Below, one piece after another: positions 1 to 8,688 of a stretch of 64,000 nt of DNA. Source of the stretch: Ruminococcus sp. (lineage in GTDB: Bacteria; Bacillota; Clostridia; Oscillospirales; Ruminococcaceae). The position numbers and the translations under genes were made by a program. Location: the NCBI GenBank assembly GCA_021205185.1, contig JAJPYB010000004.1:62001-126000 (forward strand), in the 5' to 3' direction. The notes below the pieces were generated by a model. It saw nothing but the letters and a program-made list of their open reading frames with translations. It searched no databases and was not told where the DNA came from. Each line of letters starts with the position of its first letter. The stretch's first letter is position 1.

Positions 1-74
1 TTACACGCTGGTTCACCCGTTTCTTCGCCAATTATTAAAACGATAGATAAAACCATTAGCTTCTAGTAAAAACT

Positions 75-102
75 CGTTCTGCCTGCTCTTGCAGGCAGAA
101 CG
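75..102 (+). promoter_or_regulatory. Strong intergenic hairpin before first permease gene
   Basis: A perfect 12-bp inverted repeat (75-86 and 91-102) closes on a TCTT loop. It lies 20 bases before the first FtsX-type gene and has no proper T-run after it, only TACTTTA. A similar hairpin stands at the same relative place in cassette 2 (3213-3253). I infer a processing or stability element, or a partial terminator, that separates an upstream peptide gene from the transporter genes. Confidence 0.7.
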
Positions 103-122
103 TACTTTATGGACTGAGAAAA

Positions 123-1412
123 ATGAAATACGTACTTAAAAACTTAAAGCAGTTCGCTACGAAAAACAAGCTGGTTTTCACCCTCTTTATTGTGTGCCAA
201 GTCGCTTCTATTCTAATTTTATTGCTTTCATATGGTGTATATTTGACATATAAGGAAAATTTAGATAGAGAATATATATCGACCTCGGGCTTGTATGGTG
301 ACGGCTTTTTTGGAGATAAAGACGAAAAATATAGTAAGGACGACTACAGGTATATGTTGTATACCATATATTTAGATACCGAAAACTACACGAAGACATT
401 AGGCGAGGTAAGACCAATGTTTTATGAGCTGACTGACTACTTTGACAAAAAGCTTGATTACATAGAAATGTCGTTTTTGACAGAACCAATGACACAAGAT
501 GATATAGATTATTATAACGAGCTTAACGGCTCAGGAACCTTTCCACTTTACATAATGACAATGCTTGCTAAGCACGACGGAGAATATACATTTGGAAAAA
601 CTTCACTCTTAACGCTTTACACACAACAAGAGCGTGGATATATTGGCAGATTCTTTACTGATGAAGAAGTTCAAAATGGAGATGCTGTGTGTATAGCAAA
701 TGTTGATAGAATGAAAAACCAGCAAGTAGAAACTGCAAAAGTATCTTTGAGGGAAGACGGCGAAGATGCTTATGTGACAATATGCGGCACGGAATATAAG
801 GTTATCGGTCAGGGTACAAATGGTTTGATAGGTGGTATATATATTCCCTTTGAAAACTCTCCCGATGAACTGTATGTCGACTATGCTATGTTTGTAAAAT
901 TCAACGAACCGCTCACGGTTGAAGAAAATAACAAATACGTCTCAATTATGAACAAATATCTCGGTGATATGTTGGTAAACGACTTAGACGTAGCCGTCGT
1001 AAACGTCGATAAGCAGACCTTTTACAACACGAACATCTGGCTGTCTGTAATAATTGCCTTCGCTGCAGCTATAAACCTTGCGGTTCTCTACAGATATGTC
1101 CTGACAACCCGCAGAAAAACGCTTGCAATTTTCAGACTTACAGGTGCTACAAAGAACAAAATTCGCAGAATTTATATAACAGAAACGCTGGGAATATCTG
1201 TTGTAATCTTTGCAATTTGTACAGTTATTTTCAATTTCGCCGTTCTGCCGTGGCTTACAAAATATTATCCGTACTGCGCCGAGGTGTATAATTTAAAGAT
1301 TTACGGCATTATGTTCTTAATCTATGCCGCAATCTCATATATAGTTTTAAACGCAATGATAATAGCACAAATTTCACGCTCACCAGTGGAGCTGTTGAGG
1401 GAGGGAACGTAA
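123..1412 (+). CDS. FtsX-type ABC permease, 'a' subunit of cassette 1
   Basis: 429 aa. One membrane segment at about residues 18-42, a large extracytoplasmic domain (about 45-300) rich in Tyr, Asp and Glu, then three membrane segments (about 307-325, 357-378, 393-415). This is the layout of FtsX/MacB-type permeases of ABC systems. The basic loop between segments 2 and 3 (RRKTLAIFRLTGA) is shared with the 'a' genes at 3272 and 6284 and is the usual ATPase contact region. It abuts the 'b' permease with no gap, so the pair likely works as a heterodimer energised by the ATPase at 8689. The substrate is unknown; the neighbouring secreted proteins suggest a peptide. The start has little Shine-Dalgarno (GACTGAG). 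Confidence 0.8.
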   Translation: MKYVLKNLKQFATKNKLVFTLFIVCQVASILILLLSYGVYLTYKENLDREYISTSGLYGDGFFGDKDEKYSKDDYRYMLYTIYLDTENYTKTLGEVRPMFYELTDYFDKKLDYIEMSFLTEPMTQDDIDYYNELNGSGTFPLYIMTMLAKHDGEYTFGKTSLLTLYTQQERGYIGRFFTDEEVQNGDAVCIANVDRMKNQQVETAKVSLREDGEDAYVTICGTEYKVIGQGTNGLIGGIYIPFENSPDELYVDYAMFVKFNEPLTVEENNKYVSIMNKYLGDMLVNDLDVAVVNVDKQTFYNTNIWLSVIIAFAAAINLAVLYRYVLTTRRKTLAIFRLTGATKNKIRRIYITETLGISVVIFAICTVIFNFAVLPWLTKYYPYCAEVYNLKIYGIMFLIYAAISYIVLNAMIIAQISRSPVELLREGT

Positions 1413-2633
1413 ATGTTCACATACATAAAACTGGGGTATCTGGAGTTCGTAAGAAATCTGAAAATAAACCTGCTGATAGTAATAGAGATAGCGGCGGTGC
1501 TGATAACAGCAATTTTCACCGTTTCGTCAGTCCGCTCACAGCTTCGATTTTACGAGCCTTTGTCCAATTATTTGAACTCAAATAGCCTGTATATCATACC
1601 TGAAACGCTGTCGAACAGAGTATCTTACGATAAACAGCTCACCTCATACGAAGCTATTTTTGAAAAAATTCCCGAAGCGGAAAGCGTCTGCGCGCAGACC
1701 TCCTTTAGCTTCAACTTCACAGGCGACAGTATGAACGTAAGCATTCGGGGAATGGGTTATCCGGAGGAGATAGTTGAAGGCTTCAAGCCGCTTTTGGAGG
1801 ACGGAAAATGGCTTAGCGAGGTAAGTCAGGAAGACGGGGTCGTAAATGCAGTTGTAACTGAAAATTATAGCAACTTAGAGGTAGGCAACGAGCTTACCGC
1901 CGAAACGGAATCGGGAGAACCTATAATTGTAAGAATTGTCGGCAAGATAAAAAACAGCGCCGCAATATTCAAAAAACCGAGCGGAGATATGTCTTCGTAT
2001 AAAGCGGACGATTTCTTCCCGAATTATCTTATAAATTCCGACACACAAAACGAGCCTTATATAATAGTAGCGCAGGAGGATATTGACAGGTGCGGATACT
2101 ACTATTATATTGACAAATGTGCGCTTATAAAGCTTGACGATTCGACAAGCGACGAGAGAGTTGAGGAAATACTTTCACTTGCAATGTCAGTAGGCAGCGG
2201 AATGAATGCCGAATCCATTGGCGAGAACACAATGGACGAAGTAAAAACAAACCTTATATTCCTGCTCCCGATAGTGGTAGGCGTTCTGCTCTTTACAATC
2301 GTCACAACGATTTGTATGTCCGCAATCAACGCCAAAAAGCAGCTGAGAAGCTACGGCGTATATTATATTTGCGGAAGCCGTTGGAAGCAATGCGTTTTCA
2401 TCAGCGTATTTTCGTCCATTGTAACTGCGGCAATAGCAGCAGTTTTGGCGGCCCTTGCGCTATTTATAGGAGATAAATCAGGACTGCTGAAGAACACAGT
2501 AATTGAATTTGGCTCGTGGCAGTTGCTCGCCTGCTTGGCGGTAGTGGTACTATATTTAATAACAGCAATCATAATGCCGCTTGCGATAATCGGCAGAACC
2601 AACCCGAGAGAAATATTGAAAAACAACGAGTAA
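1413..2633 (+). CDS. FtsX-type ABC permease, 'b' subunit of cassette 1
   Basis: 406 aa. N-terminal membrane segment at about 17-40, extracytoplasmic domain to about 280, then three C-terminal membrane segments. The ATG directly follows the stop of the 'a' permease, so translation is probably coupled. From base 2323 to the stop the DNA is identical to the 3' end of the 'b' gene at 4504, while the upstream two thirds have clearly diverged. This mosaic points to recent gene conversion or unequal crossing-over. Expected role: second half of a heterodimeric permease that moves or senses a peptide or lipid-linked substrate, sharing the ATPase at 8689. No database family beyond FtsX-like permease can be named. 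Confidence 0.8.
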   Translation: MFTYIKLGYLEFVRNLKINLLIVIEIAAVLITAIFTVSSVRSQLRFYEPLSNYLNSNSLYIIPETLSNRVSYDKQLTSYEAIFEKIPEAESVCAQTSFSFNFTGDSMNVSIRGMGYPEEIVEGFKPLLEDGKWLSEVSQEDGVVNAVVTENYSNLEVGNELTAETESGEPIIVRIVGKIKNSAAIFKKPSGDMSSYKADDFFPNYLINSDTQNEPYIIVAQEDIDRCGYYYYIDKCALIKLDDSTSDERVEEILSLAMSVGSGMNAESIGENTMDEVKTNLIFLLPIVVGVLLFTIVTTICMSAINAKKQLRSYGVYYICGSRWKQCVFISVFSSIVTAAIAAVLAALALFIGDKSGLLKNTVIEFGSWQLLACLAVVVLYLITAIIMPLAIIGRTNPREILKNNE

Positions 2634-2774
2634 AAAATTTCTGGCAAAATTTAATATAATTGGAAAGAGGGGGGTTCCAATGGTTTGAACAAGAGTACAT
2701 TTTATTGTACGTATAGAATGAGAAGCAAAAATATATAGTCAAAAACCCGACAGAAAGGAATTTTAAAATGAAAA
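2323..2774 (+). repeat. 452-bp direct repeat, copy 1
   Basis: This stretch matches 5414-5865 at a constant offset of 3091 bases. The coding part (2323-2633) is identical; the intergenic part differs at four bases. It covers the end of permease b, the whole spacer, the Shine-Dalgarno sequence (AGAAAGGAA) and the first seven bases of the peptide gene. Inside the spacer are small inverted repeats: ATTGGAA/TTCCAAT (2659-2665, 2675-2681) and GTACA/TGTAC. A weak promoter may be TTGAAC (2685) followed 17 bases later by TACGTA. Confidence 0.95.
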
Positions 2775-3205
2775 AATTATTTACAATCGCCGCTATGGTA
2801 GCTATCATAGCATCAATTTCGACAATGGGAGCAAGTGCAGCAGTAATTGATAACGGAGATACAGCTTCGCCAAATGCTATAACTGACTATGGACCTATGT
2901 TGGATGTTTGGTCCAGTCGTGTTTTTACAGCGACAGGTGCAAATGGACAGTCTAAAACAAATGTTACTAATCATAATTCGGCAACAACTAAAGTAGTCGT
3001 AGAAGTAAGTAGATGGAGTAAAACCTATCAAACACTATATGATGAAAAATATGAACAAGACAATGTAATCAAATCAGAATCTGTTGAAACATCATTGACA
3101 CAGAAAAGTGTGGGAGTTTATCGTTATCTTCATTCTGCTGATATCTACGGTTCGACTACAAGCAATACTGTGGTTCATACTTTTTCTTATGAAACGTTAT
3201 TTTAA
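2768..3205 (+). CDS. Small secreted protein, cassette 2
   Basis: 145 aa with a clear Sec signal peptide: basic start MKKL, a hydrophobic stretch to about residue 22 and a likely cleavage after ASA. The mature part has about 120 residues, no Cys, and is rich in Ser, Thr, Val and Tyr, so a beta-rich fold is likely. Its C-terminal half resembles the protein at 5859 (similar spacing of VEVSRWS / IDVYRYS, then YLHS / YVHTS, then SNT / SNSYT). Good Shine-Dalgarno AGAAAGGAA. Followed by a strong hairpin and then a permease pair. I do not recognise a family; the context is reminiscent of lactococcin-972-like loci, but the diagnostic motif was not seen. Confidence 0.75.
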   Translation: MKKLFTIAAMVAIIASISTMGASAAVIDNGDTASPNAITDYGPMLDVWSSRVFTATGANGQSKTNVTNHNSATTKVVVEVSRWSKTYQTLYDEKYEQDNVIKSESVETSLTQKSVGVYRYLHSADIYGSTTSNTVVHTFSYETLF

Positions 3206-3212
3206 AACTTGC

Positions 3213-3253
3213 GTGAGAGCCCTCCGACTCTTGTTGTCGGAGGGGTAACTCAC
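3213..3253 (+). promoter_or_regulatory. Intergenic hairpin between peptide gene and permease gene
   Basis: A two-part stem: outer GTGAG/CTCAC (213-217 with 249-253 of the 3000s) and inner CCCTCCGAC/GTCGGAGGG (3220-3228, 3236-3244), loop TCTTGTT. No T-run follows. It lies 8 bases after the peptide stop and 18 before the permease start. Its position and the TCTT in its loop match the hairpin at 75-102. Probable function: unequal expression of peptide and transporter from one message. Confidence 0.7.
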
Positions 3254-3271
3254 AAATAATGAGGAATAACA

Positions 3272-4507
3272 ATGAGATACACGTTAAAAAATATAAAGCA
3301 GTTTATAAAAAACAATACCTTGTATTTTTTTCTGTTTTTGCTTTCTGTGTTTATGTCGTCGCTTATTTTGCTTTCAGCATATGTAATTTATACCGAATAC
3401 CACGAAAAAACTTATAGAGAAATAAATGGTGCAGTTGGTTTGTATGATGAATCAGGAAGTGAGATGGACGAAGAGTCGCCGGAATATTTGCTTTTTCAGC
3501 AGCCGCTTGATAAATACTATGAAAATTCAATGATGCTTGGCGAATGCAGAGGATTTTTTGAAGAAGTAGGTAATGCGTTAGGAGATAAGTTAGATTATAT
3601 TTCCTTTGAATGCTATCCCAGGCTATATTCGGCGCAGGAACTTAATGATATGGAATGGAATGCCCCTTATATAACAATATATGCAACTCAAAAAAATGGA
3701 GAGGTAGTTTTTCCAAATATAAAAAATATGGTGATGACATCTGGAAGGATTCCAACGGAGTATGAAGCTTTAAACGGTGAGGCGGTTTGTCTTGCGGGTA
3801 TTGAACGTATGAGCATTTTTGATGAAAGCGATATGAAGCTGACTCAGGAGGACGGTCAGTATTATGTGACAACCTGCGGAGCTAAATATAAGGTTGTGGG
3901 TCGGTTCAATCCCCTTGCTCTGGGAATTGCAATGGCACCGCAGTCAGCTCCTGATAATTGTTATGTCGGTTCCATGTTCGAAATAAAGCTCAACGATGTG
4001 CCGACCGTAAAGGAATATGCGGCATACAAGAGCGTAGTTGATAAGTATTTCGGCGATATGATTACGCAGTCTTACGAAATCCCAACCGTTAGCGTAGAAA
4101 CAGAATATTTTTATACAACAAATGTATGGCTGTCAATTATTATTATCCTGGCGGCAGCAGTAAATCTCGCAGCACTTTATGAAAGCGTTTTAATGTCAAG
4201 AAGAAAAACATTTGCTATATTCAGACTGAATGGAGCATCAAAGCTTAAAATTTGCGAAATGTGTCTGGCAGAAACAGCGGGCATTTCAGCTATAGTATTT
4301 ATTTTAGCAGCAGTTGTATTTAAGTTTTTGGTAATGCCTGTTCTTTCAGATTATTATCCATATGCGGTATCAGTTATCAGCTTAAAAACATATATTTCAA
4401 TGTTCTTGATTTATCTTGCAGTAACAATAATAATTATCTTTGTTCTGGTTTTGAGATACTTATCCAAGACGCCTGTCACACTTTTGAAAGGCGGTGAGAG
4501 TAAGTGA
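3272..4507 (+). CDS. FtsX-type ABC permease, 'a' subunit of cassette 2
   Basis: 411 aa, paralogue of the genes at 123 and 6284. It has the same start (M-basic-YTLKNIKQF), one N-terminal membrane segment (about 17-40), an extracytoplasmic domain and three C-terminal segments separated by the basic loop SRRKTFAIFRLNGA. The extracytoplasmic domain differs most between paralogues, which fits each pair serving its own partner peptide. Shine-Dalgarno GAGGAATAACA before the ATG. The stop overlaps the start of the 'b' gene by four bases (GTGA). Confidence 0.8.
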   Translation: MRYTLKNIKQFIKNNTLYFFLFLLSVFMSSLILLSAYVIYTEYHEKTYREINGAVGLYDESGSEMDEESPEYLLFQQPLDKYYENSMMLGECRGFFEEVGNALGDKLDYISFECYPRLYSAQELNDMEWNAPYITIYATQKNGEVVFPNIKNMVMTSGRIPTEYEALNGEAVCLAGIERMSIFDESDMKLTQEDGQYYVTTCGAKYKVVGRFNPLALGIAMAPQSAPDNCYVGSMFEIKLNDVPTVKEYAAYKSVVDKYFGDMITQSYEIPTVSVETEYFYTTNVWLSIIIILAAAVNLAALYESVLMSRRKTFAIFRLNGASKLKICEMCLAETAGISAIVFILAAVVFKFLVMPVLSDYYPYAVSVISLKTYISMFLIYLAVTIIIIFVLVLRYLSKTPVTLLKGGESK

Positions 4508-5724
4508 TTACATATATAAGATTCGCACTTCTGGAATTAAAAAAGAACTCAAGATTTAATCTCATCATAGCGTTTGAAATAGCTATTTTGTTGGTTGTAG
4601 TCGTAGTTACTGTTTCTTCTGTCTTGTCACAGCTCAGGTATTATCTGCCGATGAAAGATATTTTGGATTCAAAAGGCTGCGTAGCGCAAATTGTATACAG
4701 CTCAAGCAGATATGACGAGGAAGACGCAATCTATTACGAGGAAGATATTAAAAACAAATATCCTTGCGTTGACAATATCGTTTCGATGTCACATACAACA
4801 TTATCTGTTGCAGATGCAGAAAAATATGTAAACGCTTATGTTTATGATGATATGCTTGTGGAAGGATATAAGCCGATAATGAAAAATGGTAAGTGGCTGA
4901 CTGAAGCGAAACAGGAGGACGGAGTTTTAAATGTCGTTGTTACAGAACTTAACGACTTCGGATTTAAAACAGGAGATGAGTATCAGATTCAGTCTGACGA
5001 TGGTTCGATTATAACAGCCAGAGTTGTCGGAGAAATTCTGGACGGTGCCGCTGTATTGAGCAGATATGGCAAGGATTTAGAGCTTACGGAGATAGACAGC
5101 TATTTTGCCGCTTATTATTACGACGAGGACAAAGGCGATTTGGGATTTGGAATAGTAAGCGAAAGCGAAATGGACAAATACGGATTGGATTACACGTTAT
5201 CTACTGGCGTTAGCTTTATAACTGTAAAAGATTCATCAACAGACGAAGAGCTTCAAACTCTTATGGATGGAATTAACAATTCAGGACGTTGCGTAGAAAT
5301 GTCAACAGTAAACAGCAATTCGATAAGAACTGTTAAGAAAAGCCTTTTGTTTATGGCACCTATTATGATAGGAGTTTTGCTGTTTGTAGTAATTACAAAC
5401 ATCTGCCTTTCATCAATCAACGCCAAAAAGCAGCTGAGAAGCTACGGCGTATATTATATTTGCGGAAGCCGTTGGAAGCAATGCGTTTTCATCAGCGTAT
5501 TTTCGTCCATTGTAACTGCGGCAATAGCAGCAGTTTTGGCGGCCCTTGCGCTATTTATAGGAGATAAATCAGGACTGCTGAAGAACACAGTAATTGAATT
5601 TGGCTCGTGGCAGTTGCTCGCCTGCTTGGCGGTAGTGGTACTATATTTAATAACAGCAATCATAATGCCGCTTGCGATAATCGGCAGAACCAACCCGAGA
5701 GAAATATTGAAAAACAACGAGTAA
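4504..5724 (+). CDS. FtsX-type ABC permease, 'b' subunit of cassette 2
   Basis: 406 aa, GTG start overlapping the stop of the 'a' permease; the ORF aligns with the ATG start of the 'b' gene at 1413 (ITYI / FTYI). N-terminal membrane segment at about 17-40, extracytoplasmic domain, three C-terminal segments. The last 103 codons (from 5414) are identical at DNA level to those of the gene at 1413, although the rest is only moderately similar. This is the second arm of the 452-bp repeat. Likely role as for its paralogue: half of a heterodimeric permease using the ATPase at 8689. Confidence 0.8.
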   Translation: MITYIRFALLELKKNSRFNLIIAFEIAILLVVVVVTVSSVLSQLRYYLPMKDILDSKGCVAQIVYSSSRYDEEDAIYYEEDIKNKYPCVDNIVSMSHTTLSVADAEKYVNAYVYDDMLVEGYKPIMKNGKWLTEAKQEDGVLNVVVTELNDFGFKTGDEYQIQSDDGSIITARVVGEILDGAAVLSRYGKDLELTEIDSYFAAYYYDEDKGDLGFGIVSESEMDKYGLDYTLSTGVSFITVKDSSTDEELQTLMDGINNSGRCVEMSTVNSNSIRTVKKSLLFMAPIMIGVLLFVVITNICLSSINAKKQLRSYGVYYICGSRWKQCVFISVFSSIVTAAIAAVLAALALFIGDKSGLLKNTVIEFGSWQLLACLAVVVLYLITAIIMPLAIIGRTNPREILKNNE

Positions 5725-5865
5725 AAAATTTCTGGCAAAATTTAATATAATTGGAAAGAGGGGGATTCCAATGGTTTGAACAAGAGTACATTTTATTGTA
5801 CGTTTAGAATGAGAAGCAAAAATATATAGTCGGAAACCCGACAGAAAGGAATTTTAAAATGAAAA
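5414..5865 (+). repeat. 452-bp direct repeat, copy 2
   Basis: Partner of 2323-2774. In the spacer this copy keeps a GTCGG/CCGAC inverted repeat just before the Shine-Dalgarno (about 5829-5842); in copy 1 the left arm reads GTCAA and the stem is lost. The other two differences are single bases at offsets equal to 2675 and about 2713 of copy 1. Recombination between the copies would remove exactly one peptide-a-b unit of 3091 bp and leave intact reading frames. Confidence 0.95.
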
Positions 5866-6281
5866 TCAAAAAATTAGTAACAATTTTATCAATTACAATT
5901 ATTGTGTTTGCGACGTTTACCATTGCAGCGCAAGCAACAACCGTGAACAAGTACAATAACACTTATAGTGCATCTTCCACGGTGGCAGATCTTGATTGGT
6001 CAGTTAATGGTACGTTGACTAAAGCGACCACATATAGCGAAAATGTGGTGTCATCATCAAGGTATATTGAAGCAAATATAGATGTGTATAGGTATTCAAC
6101 GGATACATATATTACTGGGAATGATAACTATGTAACCGGTGGGAACAAAGGGGTTTCTGCTTCGATTGCAAGGGATGCAACAAATAGGAACAAATATTAT
6201 GTGCATACATCTGTGATGAAACCATCTGCCTCAAATTCATACACTATAGGGGCAAATTATTATAGAGTTAATCAGAGGTAA
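5859..6281 (+). CDS. Small secreted protein, cassette 3
   Basis: 140 aa with a signal peptide (MKIKK, hydrophobic core to about residue 22, likely cleavage after AQA). Mature part of about 115 residues with no Cys and many Tyr, Ser, Thr and Asn. Distant relative of the protein at 2768, aligned best in the C-terminal half. The Shine-Dalgarno region is part of the 452-bp repeat, so both peptide genes have nearly the same upstream signals. Unlike cassette 2, no hairpin follows; only two bases separate its stop from the next permease start. Function unknown: bacteriocin-like effector, pheromone or substrate-binding partner are all possible. Confidence 0.75.
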   Translation: MKIKKLVTILSITIIVFATFTIAAQATTVNKYNNTYSASSTVADLDWSVNGTLTKATTYSENVVSSSRYIEANIDVYRYSTDTYITGNDNYVTGGNKGVSASIARDATNRNKYYVHTSVMKPSASNSYTIGANYYRVNQR

Positions 6282-6283
6282 AT

Positions 6284-7477
6284 ATGATCAGATACATTGT
6301 AAAAAACATTTCATCAACAATCAAAGAATCGTTTTTGATATCCGTATTGTACATTGTATGTTTGCTGGTATCTATTACCGTAATTTTGTTTTCGCACGGG
6401 GTTTATCAAAACTATGAAACCAAATTGCTAAGTGAGGATACGGGAGAAATTTTAAATCAGGATCTAGCGTATTTTTCAGTAGGTGAAGTTTCGGAAGTAT
6501 ATGAATACGAAGGTGTTACGGCGTATTTTTCAGATGACACCTTTCCTGTTTCTGATTTCAGAAGCTTTTTGGATATTTTAGATGATGATACCAAAGCTTC
6601 GTTCACAGGCTTTTTGATAGAATATGATTTTGAAGACACATATAATTTTGTAGACGAAGAATGGACTGCTATGGACAGCAGAATAGAATACGATGAAAAC
6701 GCTCATCAGTATGGTTTGTATTCTACATATATGAGTAATATTTCAGCATATAAAGGACGCCTGATTACACAGGAAGAAGAGCTTAATGGAGATATGGTTA
6801 TAGTGCTTCCTTACGGAAGCGATGAAGAGCTTATCGGACAAAAAGTTGAGTTTATAGGACAGGAATATGAGGTAGTGGGTATTCAAATGAGGAATCCGTA
6901 TTACACTGTACCATTTAATACGATACCTGATTCTATGCCTGTTAGTCGCTTTAGCTTTTTGGTTGATAAACCTATCTCTACAGAAACATACAAAAAAATC
7001 ACAAATGCACTTACTGAGGTTTTTGGTGATGAAATCAATTTGCCAATCTTTGAAACGGTTGATGAATCGGAACAAAGTTTTTATGTATCTGTAATGGCTA
7101 TCTCTGTAGTTTTATCTATACTCTCTGCGATAAATCTTTCGCTTCTGTTCAGGTATATTTTATCTAAAAGAAGAAAAACCTTTGCTATATATCGTGTACT
7201 TGGACTTTCTAAATTCAAGGCAAAACTAATGTGCCAAATTGAAATATTGGGAATTAACACCGTGGGATTTCTTTTGTGTGCATTGCTTTTCCACTTTGTC
7301 TTGATAGATATGATAAGCAAGGTATTTCCAAGGTTTGAAGAGGTTTATAGCATAAGCACATATTTGTATTTGTTTGCGATATTCATAGGAGTAATTTTTA
7401 TATTTACAGAGGCTGTGCTTAGAAAACAAGTAAGCAAATACCCAGTTGCTATGCTAAAAAAAGGCGGTGAATTATAA
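6284..7477 (+). CDS. FtsX-type ABC permease, 'a' subunit of cassette 3
   Basis: 397 aa. Same layout as the genes at 123 and 3272: N-terminal membrane segment (about 17-38), a shorter and more acidic extracytoplasmic domain, and three C-terminal segments with the basic loop SKRRKTFAIYRVLGLS. The start follows the peptide stop by two bases, so translation may be coupled. The stop shares one base with the ATG of the 'b' gene (TAATG). This pair is the most diverged of the three and lies next to the ATPase, so it may be the original unit. Confidence 0.8.
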   Translation: MIRYIVKNISSTIKESFLISVLYIVCLLVSITVILFSHGVYQNYETKLLSEDTGEILNQDLAYFSVGEVSEVYEYEGVTAYFSDDTFPVSDFRSFLDILDDDTKASFTGFLIEYDFEDTYNFVDEEWTAMDSRIEYDENAHQYGLYSTYMSNISAYKGRLITQEEELNGDMVIVLPYGSDEELIGQKVEFIGQEYEVVGIQMRNPYYTVPFNTIPDSMPVSRFSFLVDKPISTETYKKITNALTEVFGDEINLPIFETVDESEQSFYVSVMAISVVLSILSAINLSLLFRYILSKRRKTFAIYRVLGLSKFKAKLMCQIEILGINTVGFLLCALLFHFVLIDMISKVFPRFEEVYSISTYLYLFAIFIGVIFIFTEAVLRKQVSKYPVAMLKKGGEL

Positions 7478-8676
7478 TGCTGTCTTTAGGATTTAAGGAG
7501 TTTCAACGCCGTATTTTTACAAATTTGTTTGTAGCGCTTCAGCTTGCTGTAATTTTAGTCCTTATAATATCTGCCAGCTCGATTTTGTTTTACAGAACAT
7601 CTTTTTATTCTCCTTTGAAGGATTATATTGAAGGAAATGGTATGTACTGTCAAATTCGTACAGAAACACTAGGGGCGATGACTGAAAAAGATATAAAACA
7701 ACAGTATCCAGTTATTGAATCTATTGTAAGTGCTAATGCCGTAGATGCGACTTCAGGTTTTTCTAATATGATTGCATATACGGACGATACCATAAATATG
7801 TATGAGCCAAATATGGAATCTGGGAAATGGTTATCTGAATGCGATTTGTCGGATGATACGGTCTTTGGAGTTGTAAGTGCTAAAAGCAATCTTTCGGTTG
7901 GCGACGTTATAAAAATAACCTCTGTGCGATATGATGAGGATGATTACGAGTTTCAAAATCCGATATATGAGGATTTAGAGATACAGATAGTAGGTATCTT
8001 GAATGACAACGCAGATGTATTGTGCTTAGACGATTATTTTTCATATGACGATGATTACAGAAATATGTATGGCAATGTAGAGGATGTTGGTTCTTTGCTG
8101 ATTATGAGTCAATCTCAGCTTGACAGCAAACAAGTAGGGCATAGCCTATCGAATCGTAAGCAACTTATAAAATATAAAAGCGATGCATCGCAGCAGGAAA
8201 TTGATGAGATGAATAATCTTTTACGTGGTCTGGGACCTACTGTGGAGATGAAAGAATTTTATAACAACTCGCAAAACTATTTTTACAACCAAATGTTAAA
8301 GATAGTACCGTTGCTTATTTGTACTGTATTGCTTATAATTGTAAGTACAATTTCTATTTCGGCGTTGACTATTAAGAATAACATCAAGCTTTATTCGATT
8401 TATTATGTGTGTGGATCTGATAGAAGACAATGCTTGACTTTGTATTTCTTTAATAGTGCTTTAACCGCATTGATAGGTTTGGCGGTAACATATATTATTA
8501 TGAATATCAGTAATATTTCAGGAATTTTAGGACAAACAGTAATTCAAATTACAAACGGTGGAATCCTGATGTCTGCGGTTGCGATTTTATTACACATAGC
8601 TTGTTCTATGATAATGCCCATGGTGCTAATGAATAATAAGTCATTAAGAGAAAATATTACCGAAAACAACGAGTAA
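7477..8676 (+). CDS. FtsX-type ABC permease, 'b' subunit of cassette 3
   Basis: 399 aa. N-terminal membrane segment (about 16-38), extracytoplasmic domain, three C-terminal segments. The C-terminal region contains IKLYSIYYVCGSDRRQC, which lines up with LRSYGVYYICGSRWKQC in the two other 'b' genes, but DNA identity is much lower, so this copy did not take part in the recent conversion. Followed after 12 bases by the ATPase gene, with AAAGGAG as Shine-Dalgarno between them. Confidence 0.8.
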   Translation: MLSLGFKEFQRRIFTNLFVALQLAVILVLIISASSILFYRTSFYSPLKDYIEGNGMYCQIRTETLGAMTEKDIKQQYPVIESIVSANAVDATSGFSNMIAYTDDTINMYEPNMESGKWLSECDLSDDTVFGVVSAKSNLSVGDVIKITSVRYDEDDYEFQNPIYEDLEIQIVGILNDNADVLCLDDYFSYDDDYRNMYGNVEDVGSLLIMSQSQLDSKQVGHSLSNRKQLIKYKSDASQQEIDEMNNLLRGLGPTVEMKEFYNNSQNYFYNQMLKIVPLLICTVLLIIVSTISISALTIKNNIKLYSIYYVCGSDRRQCLTLYFFNSALTALIGLAVTYIIMNISNISGILGQTVIQITNGGILMSAVAILLHIACSMIMPMVLMNNKSLRENITENNE

Positions 8677-8688
8677 AGGAGTGCTAAT

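Noticed and set aside
2768-6281. Naming the small secreted proteins as lactococcin 972 bacteriocins
   Set aside because: Size and context are similar, but I could not see the family's diagnostic SNYYH-type motif; kept only as a hypothesis.
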